A stretch of 64,000 bases of DNA from Nocardia mangyaensis (GTDB lineage: Bacteria; Actinomycetota; Actinomycetes; Mycobacteriales; Mycobacteriaceae). Positions 48,401 to 60,400 of this stretch are shown here, in pieces. The notes under the pieces are model-generated. The model ran no database searches. It had not been told where the DNA came from and worked only from the letters and a program-made list of their open reading frames with translations. The stretch lies in the NCBI RefSeq assembly GCF_001886715.1, contig NZ_CP018082.1:744001-808000 (forward strand), in the 5' to 3' direction. The translations under genes and the position numbers were made by a program. Within the stretch, counting starts at the first letter, position 1, and every line of letters begins with the position of its first letter.

Positions 48401-51400
48401 CTGTTCCAGGTGGCCCTGTTCTTCCAGAACCTGGACCTGCCGAACCTTCGTCTGCCCGGCCTCGACGCCGAGCCGGTCGAATTCGGCGGCACGGTCGCCC
48501 GTTTCGACCTTCAGCTCACCATCGTGCCCGGGGCCGATCCGACCGAGCCGATGGCCGCGTCGTTCACCTACGCCACCGATCTGTTCGACGCCGAGTCGAT
48601 CGGCGCGCTGGCCGCCCGCTTCGTCCGCCTGCTCGATGTGGCCTCCGCCGCGGCCGACACCGCCGTCGCCGACATCGATCTGCTGACCCCGGCCGAACGT
48701 GAACAGACCCTGGTGGCCTGGAACGGCACCGGTCATCCGGTGACGCCGGAGCTGATGCTGGACCCGTATCGCCGTGCGGTTCAGGCGCATCCGGATGCCA
48801 CCGCTCTCGTCTACGAGGGTGAGGAACTGACCTACCGGCAGTTCGACGAGCGGGTCAATGCCATCGCCCGGCTGCTGATCCAGGCCGGGGTCGGGCCGGA
48901 AGGTCTTGTCGGCCTGGCGATCCGGCGCTCACCCGAGCTGGTCGTCGGCATGTACGCGGTGCTCGCCGCCGGTGGCGCCTACGTGCCGCTGGACCCCGAC
49001 CACCCCGCCGAGCGCATCGGCTACATCCTCGACACCGCTCGCCCCGCCTGTGTGCTGAGCACCCGCGCCGACGCGATCGAGGTACCCGTCGACACCGAGC
49101 TGCTGCTGCTCGACGAACTCGATCTCGGTGGTGTGCCGGTGGACCCGGTGCGCCCCGCCGAACTGCGTTCGCCGCTGCGCGGTGAGCACCCGGCCTACGT
49201 CATCTTCACCTCCGGCTCCACCGGCAAGCCCAAGGGCGTCGCGATCTCGCACGCGGCGATCCACAACCAGCTGGTGTGGATGCTGGCGAAATACCCACTG
49301 GCCCTGGGTGATGTGTACCTGCAGAAGACCGCGACCACCTTCGACGTGTCGCTGTGGGGCTACTCCATGCCGCTGCGGGTCGGCGCGAAACTGGTGCTCG
49401 CCACCCCGGACGGGCATCGTGATCCGGCGTATCTGATCGAGCTGATCGCCGAACATCGGGTCACCGTCACCGATTTCGTTCCGTCGATGCTCACGGTGTT
49501 CGCCGCCCATGCCGCGCCGGGCAGCCTGCCGTCGCTGCGCGAGGTGTTCGTCATCGGTGAGGCGCTGCCGCCGGAGACCGTCGACGCCATGGCCGCCGTC
49601 AGTTCGGCGCGCCTGCACAACCTCTACGGGCCCACCGAGGCGGCCGTGTCGGTCACCTACTGGCCCGCGCGCGCGGGCGCCAGGTCCGTGCCGATCGGCT
49701 TGCCACAGTGGAACACCCGGGTCTATGTGCTGGATTCGCGGTTGCGGCCGGTGCCACCCGGGATCGCGGGCGAGCTCTATCTCGCGGGTGATCAGCTCGC
49801 GCGCGGCTATGTCGCCCGGCCGGGGCTCACCGCGGATCGCTTCGTCGCCGATCCGTTCGGTGCTGCACAGCGGATGTACCGCACCGGCGATCTGGTGGTG
49901 TGGCGTCGCCCCACCGCGAGCGCGCCGCATCGGCTGGACTACCTGGGGCGCATCGATTTTCAGGTGAAGTTTCGCGGGCAGCGCATCGAGCTCGGCGAGA
50001 TCGAGACCGCACTACTCGGCCACGATTCGGTGAGTCAGGCGGTGGCGCTGGTCGTCGCGACCGAACTCGGTGATCAGCTGGTCGCCTACGTCGTGCCCGC
50101 GCCCGGCTTCGCCGCCGATCCGGACCGGTTGCGGGCCGCCGTGTCGAAAACCCTTCCGGTCTATATGGTTCCGGCCTCGATCACGGTGCTCGACGAGCTG
50201 CCGCTCAATGCCAGCGGCAAGCTCGACCGCAAGGCCCTGCCCGCGCCGCGGTTCACCGCCCGCGCGTTCCGGGCGCCGAGCACCGCGCAGGAGCGGCTGG
50301 TCGCCGAGTTGTTCGGTGAAGTGCTGGGCCGCAACGACATCGGTGCCGATGATGACTTCTTCGCGCTCGGCGGGAACTCGCTGATCGCCACCCGGCTCGT
50401 CGCCCGCCTCAGCGCGGCCACCGGTGACCGGGTCGCGGTGCGGACGCTGTTCGAGACCCCGACCGTCGCGGGGCTGGCCGCCGTGGTCGATCCCGAGGGC
50501 GCCACCGCGTCCACCAGCGGCCTCGGCACGCTGGCGCGGCCCGATGAGCTGCCGCTCTCGCCCGCGCAGCGGCGCATGTGGTTCCTCAACCGGTTCGACC
50601 AGGGCGGCGGTGCGGGCGCCGCCGCCTACAACCTGCCGTTCGCACTGCGGTTGACCGGCAGCCTCGACGTCGTCGCGCTCGGCGCCGCGCTGCGGGATGT
50701 GCTCGCCCGGCACGAGGTGCTGCGCACGATCTATCCCGATACCGGGGACGGACCGATTCAGCGGGTGTTGCCTGCCGAGGAGGTAGGACTCGACGTGTCC
50801 GCGCACCGCGTGGATCCGGCCGAGTTGGTCGACCAGGTCGGCACGCTCGCTGCGACGGCATTCGACGTCACCGCCGAGGTTCCGCTGCGGGTCCGGCTGC
50901 TCGACATCACCGGTTCCGGTCCGGACGCGCCCACCGAGTACGTGCTGGCCGTGGTGGTGCACCACATCGCCGCCGACGCGTCGTCCATGCCGCCGCTGGT
51001 GCGCGATGTGACCACCGCCTATCTGGCGCGGGCCGCGGGCCGGGCACCCGACTGGGCGGCACTGCCGGTGCAGTACGCCGATTACGCGCTGTGGCAGCTG
51101 GATCGGCTCGGCGCCGAGGACGATGCCGAATCGACCGCCGCTCAGCAGATCGCGTTCTGGCGCGACGAGCTGGCCGGGCTGCCCGACCTGCTCGAACTGC
51201 CCGCCGACCGGCCGCGACCCGCAGTGGCCTCGTTGCTCGGCGGGCGGGTGCCGGTGCGCGTCGACGCGGCCACCCACGCCGAACTCGCCCGGATCGCCAA
51301 GGACAGCGGTGCGACCGTGTTCATGGTGCTGCACACCGCCTTCGCCGTGCTGCTCGCGCGGCTGGCCGGTACCGCCGACGTGGCGGTGGGCACCCCGGTC

Positions 51401-54400
51401 GCCGGTCGGGGCGAACGCGAACTCGACGACCTGATCGGGATGTTCGTCAACACCGTCGTCCTGCGCACCCGCTACGACGGCGGCACCGCCTTCACCGACC
51501 TGCTCGCCGCCCAGCGCGCCGCCGACCTGGCCGCGTTCGCCGCCGCCGACGTGCCGTTCGAGCGGCTCGTCGAGGTGCTCGATCCGCCACGCTCGACCGC
51601 GCGGCATCCACTGTTCCAGGTGGGGCTGTCGTTCCAGAACGTCGACCGCGCGGCGCTCGAGCTGCCCGGACTGCGGATCGCGCCGGTGTCGGCGGATCTG
51701 GCTGTCTCGCAATTCGATCTGCATCTGATCGTCGGGGACGGGTACGACGCCGAGGGGACGCCCACCGGCATCGAGGGCTTCTTCACCTATGCCACTGATC
51801 TGTTCGATGCCGAGACCGTGGCGGCCTTCGCCGATCGTTTGACGCTGCTGCTCGACGCCGTGGTGCGTGAGCCCGGTGTGGTCGTCGGCGACGTCGACCT
51901 GCGGACCGCTGCTGAACGAGCCGCCGAGATCACCAGTGGAGCCGCAGATCTCGCGATGCCCGGTGGCACGTTGGCCGAGCTGCCGGTGCGCGCGCGGCCG
52001 GAAGCCGTCGCGCTCGTGGCCGATCTGCCAGAGGGCAGGCTCGAGATCACCTACGCCGCGTTCGAGGCACGGGTGAATCGACTGGCCCGCCACCTGATCT
52101 CGCTCGGCGTCGGCCCCGAATCGCTGGTCGCGCTGGCTCTGCCGCGCTCGATCGATCTCGTCGTCGCCATGTTCGCGGTGACCAGGTCCGGTGGCGCGTA
52201 CGTGCCGATCGACCCCGATCAGCCCGCCGACCGCACCGACTACATCCTGCACACCGCCGCCCCGATCTGTGTGCTCAGCAATGGTTTCCGCACCGATGCC
52301 GCCCCGGTGGTGCGGGTGGATCACCCGGCCGTCGAGTCCGCCGATTCCGCACCGATCACCGACGACGACCGTCGTGCGCCGCTGCGCCCGGACAACACCG
52401 CCTACGTCATCTTCACCTCCGGATCGACCGGCCGCCCCAAGGGCGTCGCGGTGCCGCACGCGGCGGTGGTCAACCAGTTGCAGTGGTTGCGTGGCGAATT
52501 CGGCACCGGCTCCGCTGATGTGTTCCTGCTGAAGACGCCTGCCACCTTCGACCTGTCGGTGTGGGAATTCTGGTCCGCCGCCGCCTGTGGCGGGCGCCTG
52601 GTGATCGCCGCCCCCGATGGTCACCGTGATCCCGCCTATCTGGACGTGCTCATCGCCGATGCCGGGGTGACGACGTTGACCGCGGTGCCCTCACTGCTCG
52701 ACACGTTGGTCGGCTACTGGGACGCACGTTCATCCTCCGCACAGGGTTCGGCCACGCGGGCGGAGCAGCGGAATCCGGCGCACGGCGAGGTCTCGTCGTC
52801 GTCCGCGTGGGCCCTGCCCGGTATCCCTGCGCGGGGAGGGGCGTCGGCGCGGGAGTCGTCCCCGGCTGAGGTGTCGAGTTCGGGGCAGCCGCTGGTACGC
52901 ATTCTGGCGATCGGTGAGGCGCTACCGGGTGCGTTGGCGCAGCGGCTGCTGAAGGCGCTGCCCGGCACCAGGATCGACAATCTGTACGGGCCCACCGAAG
53001 CCGCGGTGTCGATCACCGATCACCGGGTGACTGCGGCCGATGTGCTGAGTGTGCCGATCGGCACTCCCGAGTGGAACAGCCGGGCCTATGTGCTCGACGA
53101 GCGACTGCGGCCGGTTCCCCCTGGTGTCCGGGGTGAGCTCTATCTGGCGGGTGTGCAGCTGGCCCGCGGGTATCTGCGCAAGGCCGCGTTGAGCGCCGAA
53201 CGATTCGTCGCTGATCCCTTCGAGCCGGGGGCCCGGATGTACCGCACCGGCGACCTGGTGACACGGGGTGCGGTGTATCCCGTCGCCGGCGCTGCCGGTG
53301 GCACTGCGGGCGGCGAGCTGAACTACTTGGGCCGCACCGATTTCCAGATCAAGGTCCGTGGCTTCCGGGTCGAGCCCGGCGAGGTGGAGGCCGCTCTGCT
53401 CGCCCTGCCCGGTGTCGTCGAAGCCGCGGTACTGGCCCGCACCGACGGGCACCTCGGTGATCGCCTCGTCGCCTACGTCGTCGGCACCGAACTCGATGTC
53501 GCGCAGGCGAAGTCCGCGCTGCGTGCGACGCTGCCCGCCTATCTGGTGCCCGACGCCTTCGTCGTGCTCGACGCCCTGCCGCGCACCGTCAACGGCAAAC
53601 TCGACCGCACCGCTCTGCCCGCACCGGCCGTCGAGGCCGCGACCTTCCGTGCGCCCGCGACGCCCACCGAGCAGCTCATCGCCGGTGTGTACGCGCAGAT
53701 CCTCGAGGTCGAGGCGGTCGGCGCCGACGACGACTTCTTCGCCCTCGGCGGCAACTCCCTGCTCGCCACCCGAGCCGCCGCCCGGATCGGCGCCGCACTG
53801 GACCGCACCGTCGGCGTGCGCCTGCTGTTCGAGGCCCCGACCGTCTCCGACCTGGCCCTGCGCGTACACCGCTCCGTGGCTGCCGCTGCCCGGCCGCTGG
53901 TCGCCCGCCCCCGTCCCGACCGGGTCCCGCTGTCGCTGGCCCAGCACCGCATGTGGCTGCTCAACCAGCTCGACCCCGACGCGACAGTCTACAACATCCC
54001 CGCCGCCATCCGCCTCACCGGCGCCCTCGACATCGCGGCCCTCACCCTCGCCGTCGGCGACCTGTTCGGCCGCCACGAGGTCCTGCGCACCCGCTATCCC
54101 GACCACGGCGACGGCCCGGAACAGGAAGTCCTCGCCCCGAGCGCCGTACACATCGACCTGACGCCCGTACCGGTCGCCGCCGACCCGGCAACGAACAACG
54201 CATCCCGCGCGGACGCGCTCCTCGGAGCTCTGACCGACGAAGTGCGCCGGACGGTCGCCACCGGGTTCGATGTCACCGTCGACCCACCGGTGCGTCTGCG
54301 GCTGCTGCGCCTCGGCGCGGACGATCATGTGCTGGTATTCGTCGCCCATCACATCAGCGCCGATGGATTCTCCATGGGTCCGCTCACTCGTGATCTGGTG

Positions 54401-57400
54401 CTCGCCTACACCGCACGGACCGCGGGTGCGCCGCCCGCGTGGTCGCCGCTACCGCTGCAGTACGCCGATTACGCGGTGTGGCAACGGGACTCGCTCGGGG
54501 ACGAAGCCGATCCCACGTCCCCGGCGGCGGCTCAGCTGGCCTACTGGCGTACCGAACTCGATGGGCTGCCCGAGGAGATCGCGCTGCCCAGCGACCGGCC
54601 GCGCCCAGCGATGCAGTCGTTCGCGGGTGCGACGAGCAACTTCGAGATCGATGCCGATCTGCACGCGGCGTCGGCCGCGCTGGCCCGCGCCGAGGGCGTC
54701 ACCGTGTTCATGGTGGTCCAGGCCGCGTTCGCGGTGCTGCTCGCGCGGCTCGGCGGGGTCGACGATGTCGCGATCGGTACGCCCATCGCGGGGCGTGGTG
54801 CGCGCGAACTCGACGACCTGATCGGCATGTTCGTCAACACCTTGGTCCTGCGCAGTCGGGTCGACGAGGACGCGCCGTTCACCGAGTTGCTGACCAAGAC
54901 CCGCGATACCGACCTGCGGGCCTTCGCCCACGCCGATGTCCCGTTCGAGCGCGTCGTCGACGCGGTCCAGCCCGCGCGCTCGGCGGGCAGGCATCCGCTG
55001 TTCCAGGTGGCGCTGTCTTTCGAGAACCTGGCCCCGGTCGCGCTCGACCTGCCCGGCATCACCGTCGGCGCGCTGGACGCCCGCACCGCCGAAGCCAAGT
55101 TCGACCTGCTGCTCACTCTGCGCGAGCTGCCGGGTAACGGTGGCATCCAGGCCGAATTCACCTATGCGACAGATCTGTTCGACGCCGCGACCGTCGACGG
55201 TTTCGCCGCGCGGTTCACCCGGGTACTCACCGCCGTCACCACCGACCCCGAGACCACCGTCGGTGCCATCGACCTGCTCGCCCCGGCCGAGTTCACCGCG
55301 CAGACCACCTTCGCCGGTCCCGGCGCCGAGCCGGAGCGCACGCTCGCCCAGCTCATGGACGCGGCCGTGCGCGCCAACCCGTCCGGCCTGGCGGTACGCG
55401 GCGACGGTCGCGGATTCACCTACGCCGACCTCGACGCCGCGGCCAACCAGCTGGCCCGGGGTCTGATCGCTCGCGGCGCGGGACCGGAAGCCGCTGTCGC
55501 CGTGGCGATCCGGCGCTCGCCCGAATCGGTGCTCGCCGTGTGGGCCATCGCCCGCACCGGCGCGGTGATCGTGCCGATCGACCCCGGCTACCCCGCCGAG
55601 CGGATCACGCACATGGTCGCCGACTCCGGCGCGGTCTTCGGCGTCACCCTCGCCGCCGAACTCGCCGGACTGCCGACGCTGCCGGGGGAGGGCGACTGGC
55701 TCGCACTCGACGACGCGGCCGTCACCGCCGAGGTCGCCGGATACGCCTCCGTGAGCCTGCGCGAGATCGAATTGCGCGCCCAGCCGCGCACCGACAACGC
55801 CGCCTACATGATCTACACCTCCGGCTCGACCGGACTGCCCAAGGGCGTCGTGGTCACCCACGCCGGACTCGCCAACTTCTGCGCCGAGCAGAAGGACCGC
55901 TATCGCCTCGACACCACCTCGCGCGCACTGGCTTTCGCCTCACCGTCGTTCGACGCTTCCATGCTGGAACTGCTGCTCGCCCTCGGCGGCGCGGGCACCT
56001 TGGTGGTGGCACCCGCGGGCTCGGTCGGTGGCGCCGAACTCGCCGAGCTGATCCGCGCGGAAGGCGTGACCCACACCTTCCTCACACCCACTGTCCTGGC
56101 CACCCTCGACCCCGAGAGCGTCCCGGGCCTGCGCGCGCTCGTCGTCGGCGGCGAACACGTGCCCGCCGATCTGGCGGCCCGCTGGAACACCGTGCCGCAG
56201 CGGCACTTCCACAACGGCTACGGTCCCACCGAGGCCACGATCATGACCACCATCAGCGCACCGCTGCTCCCCGGCGAAGCGGTGCACATGGGCGGCCCGA
56301 TCCGCGGCGTCCGTGCCCTGGTGCTCGACTCGCGGCTGCGCCCGGTGCCCGACGGCGTCACCGGCGAGCTCTACCTCGGCGGCATCCAACTGGCTCGCGG
56401 CTACCAGGATCGCCCCGGTCTCACCGCCGCCCGCTTCATCGCCGATCCCTACCCACTGGCCGACGAGGCCGCGCGCATCCGCTCCGCGTCCGCACTGACG
56501 GCGTCGGACCGATCGGCGCCCACCTCCTCGGTGGCCGGATCCACCCACTCGACCATCACACCCGGCGCGCGTCTCTACCGCACCGGTGACTTGGTTCGGC
56601 GCCGCGGCGATGTGCTGGAGTTCTTGGGCCGCAACGACTTCCAGGTCAAGGTCCGTGGTCTGCGCATCGAACTCGGCGAGATCGACGCCGTGCTGGCCGC
56701 CGCGCCGGGTGTCGCCTGGGTGACCACGCTCGGGCGCGACACCGACAGCGGCGCGACGATGCTGGTGTCGTATGTGCTGGCCGAGCCGGGGGAGCGGCTG
56801 AACTCCGCCGAGCTGACCGCGCTGGCCGGGCAGGTACTGCCCGATTACATGGTGCCCGCCGCGATCGTCGTCCTCGACGAACTGCCGCTGACCCCCGCCG
56901 GAAAGCTGGACCGGCGCGCCCTGCCGGACCCCACCGCCGCGCGCGGCGAACATCGTCCGCCCCGGACCCCGGCCGAACGCGCCGTCGCCCGGGTGATCGG
57001 TGAGGTCCTCGGCCGCGACCGGGTCGGCCTCGACGACGACTTCTTCGCCCTCGGCGGCGACAGCATCACCGCAATCCAGGTGGTCGCCCGCGCCGGCGCG
57101 GGCGGTGTGACCCTGCGCCCGCGCGATCTGTTCGACGCCCGCACCGTCGCCGCGCTGGCCGATCGCGCCGAACTCACCGCCGACGCCGCCCGCGGGCCCG
57201 CCGCGCTGCCACTGACCGCCACCGCCGCCGCCCTGATCGAGGCCGGACAGGCCGCGGTCGAACCGCGCGCGGTGCTGCTCGAAGTCCCCGCGGACTGCCC
57301 CGACGAGGCCGTCGCCACCGTCGCCGCCGCGGTGATGAACCAGCATCCGATGCTGTGGGCCCTGCTCGACCGCACCGGCGACACCCCGGTGCTGCGCATC

Positions 57401-60400
57401 CCGCCGCCCGAGGAACGCATCGGCGACGCCTTTCGCAGGCTCGCCGCCGCCGACGGTGAAGCCTCGCTGCCCGTCGACGACATCGTCGCGGCGGCCGCCG
57501 CCGCGCTCGATCCGGACGAGGGCCGCAACATCCACTTCGTGCTCACCGGCGACGGCACCGGGTCGTCGACCCTCGTCGTCGTCGCGAATTCTCTCGTCCT
57601 GGATGAGGTTTCCTGGCGCACGGTGGTCGACCAGCTCACCACCGCGTGGAGCCGCGGCCGCCACGCCGCGCCCGCCGCCCCCGATGCCGGGCTCGGTGAC
57701 CTGGTGCGCAGGCTCGCCGACTACCCCGCCACGGTGAAGGCGCGCGCCGAACGGGAGTACTGGCACCGCGCGATCCGTTCCAGGGCCGACGAATCCGCCG
57801 ATCTGCGGCAGCGCAACCGCGTCTCGCTGAGCATCACCGGCGAGGGCACGGCCGCGGTCAGTACCGTCGCCGAGGCCTATCACGCCACCGTCGACGAGGT
57901 CGCCCTCACCGCCGCCGCGATCGCCCTGCAGACCGCCGCCGACTCGGACGCGGCCAGGGCGATCGGCACGGTGGTCCGGCTGCGCGCCGATCAGCGCCTG
58001 CTCGGCAAACCCCACGCGGAGAACGTGGTCGGCGGCTTCACCACCGACTATCCGCTCGCCCTGCGCCTGGACGGCGTCGACATCAGCGACGCGCTGGTCG
58101 GCGGTCCGGCCGCCGGGACGGCGCTGGCCCAGATCAAGGAACTGCGCCGCGCGGTGCCCGCCCACGGCGCGGGTTTCGGCCTGCTGCGCTACCTCGACAC
58201 CGAGGCCGCCGACAGCGTGCGCGCGCTCGATCGCGGCCGCTTCGCCGTGCGCTTCCGCGATCTGCGCCCGGCCAAGGTGCACACCGACGTCGCCGCCGAC
58301 GATCTGGCACTGGTCCTCACCGTCGACGCCACCGACGACGGCCTGGTCGTGCGCTTCGACTACGCCACCGCCGTGCTCACCGCGGATGCGGTCAAGGGCT
58401 TCGCCGAACACTGGATCCGCGCGCTCGGTGGCCTCGCCGAACACGGATTGCGCCCCGGTGCGGGCGGATTCACCCCCTCGGACTTCCCGCTCGTCCGTCT
58501 CGGCCAGACCGAATTGACCCGACTGGTCCGCCGCTACCCACTGCTCGGCGATGTGTGGCCGGTGACCCCGCTGCAGTCCGGCATGCTGTTCCACGCGCTG
58601 CTCGCGGAGAACTCGGTCGACCCCTACATCACCCAGTTCGTCCTCGACCTCGACCCGGCCGTCGAAGACGAGCGCCTGCACCAGGCCGCCCAGGCGGTGC
58701 TCGACCGGCACGACAACCTGCGCGTGGCCTTCGCCACCGACGCCGCGGGTACGCCACTGCAGGTGGTGGTCGACGACCTCGACGTGCCGTGGCAGGTCAT
58801 CGACGCCGACGACGAGACCTACCAGCGGATCCGAACCGCCGACCTGGCCAAGCACTTCGACATGGCCACCGCCCCGCTGCTGCGCTTCACTCTCGTGCGC
58901 ACGCCGGGGCGCGCGCACCTGCTGGTCACCAGTCATCACATCCTGATCGACGGCTGGTCGACCCCGCTGCTGCTGCAGGAACTGCTCACCGCCTACGCCG
59001 TCGGCGGCCGCAGCAGGCGCCTGCCCAAACCGGCGCCCTACCGTGACTACCTGGCCTGGCTGGTCGAGCAGGATCTCGACGCCGCCCGCCAGGCCTGGCG
59101 CACCGCGCTCACCGGCCTGGCCGAGCCCACCCCGCTCGCGCCGGTCGATCAGGGTCGCGAAATCGCCACGGGCACCGGCGAAACCGGCTTCGAGCTCGCC
59201 CCGGCCGACACCACCGCGCTGAGCGAGCTCGCCGCGGGCCTCGGCGTCACACTGAACACCGTGGTCCAGGCCGCGTGGGGTCTGCTCATCGCGCGCCTGG
59301 TCGACCGCGACGACGTGGTGTTCGGCGCCACCGTCTCCGGCAGGCCCGCCACGCTCGCGGGCGTGGAACGCATGGTCGGGTTGTTCCTCAACGCCATCCC
59401 GGTCCGGGTGCGGCTGCGCCCCGGTGACACCGTCGCCGAACTGCTGCGCAGGCTGCAGGACGAGCAGGCCGCACTGCTCGACCACCACTACCTCGGCCTC
59501 GGCGAGATCCAGGAGATCGCCGGGATCGACGCGCTGTTCGACTCGCTCGTGGTCTTCGAGTCCTTCCCCGTCGACCGGGCCGGCCTGGCGCAGGCCGCGT
59601 CCGGGTCCGCCGCGGTCACCGGGATGGACGCCGCGAACGGCACCCACTACCCGCTGACCGTGCAGGTCGTCGCCGACGGGCAGTTGCGGGTCTCGGTGAA
59701 GTACCTGCGCGATGTGTTCGGCGCCGACACCGCCATCGCACTGGCCCAGCGGCTGTCGATGCTGCTGGCCCGGTTCGCCGGCGACCCGCGGGCCCGCCTC
59801 GCCGAGATCGATGTCCTGCTGGCCGAGGAGCGCGCAACTCTCGCCGCGGTGAACGCCACCGACGCACCGGAGCTGCTCGACGAGGCGACGCTGTTGTCGC
59901 TGTTCGACGCGCAGGTGGCCCGCACCCCGAACGCGACCGCCCTCGTCGACGGCGAAACCGCCTACACCTACACCGAGTTCGATGATCGCCAGCGCGCGCT
60001 CGCCACCGCCCTGCGCGCGCACGGCGCGGGCCCGAACACGCTCGTCGCCATTGCGATGCGGCGCGGCATCGACCTGGTGACCGCGATCTACGCGGTCCTG
60101 CGCACCGGCGCCGCCTACGTGCCGGTGGACCCGGATCACCCGGCCGAGCGCACCGAACGCGTGCTCACCGCCGCCGCGCCCGTCTGCGTGCTGACCACCA
60201 GCACGACCGGCTTCGGCACCGCCGCGGGCGCACCGGTGGTCGAGATCGACACGCTGGCCACCGGGTCGTCCACCGAGTTCGCCGCGCCGCGACCGGACGA
60301 ACTCGCCTACGTCATCCACACCTCCGGCTCCACCGGCATCCCCAAGGGCGTGATGCTCACCCACCGGCAGCTGGTCAACCAGTTCCGCTGGGCGCAGCGC

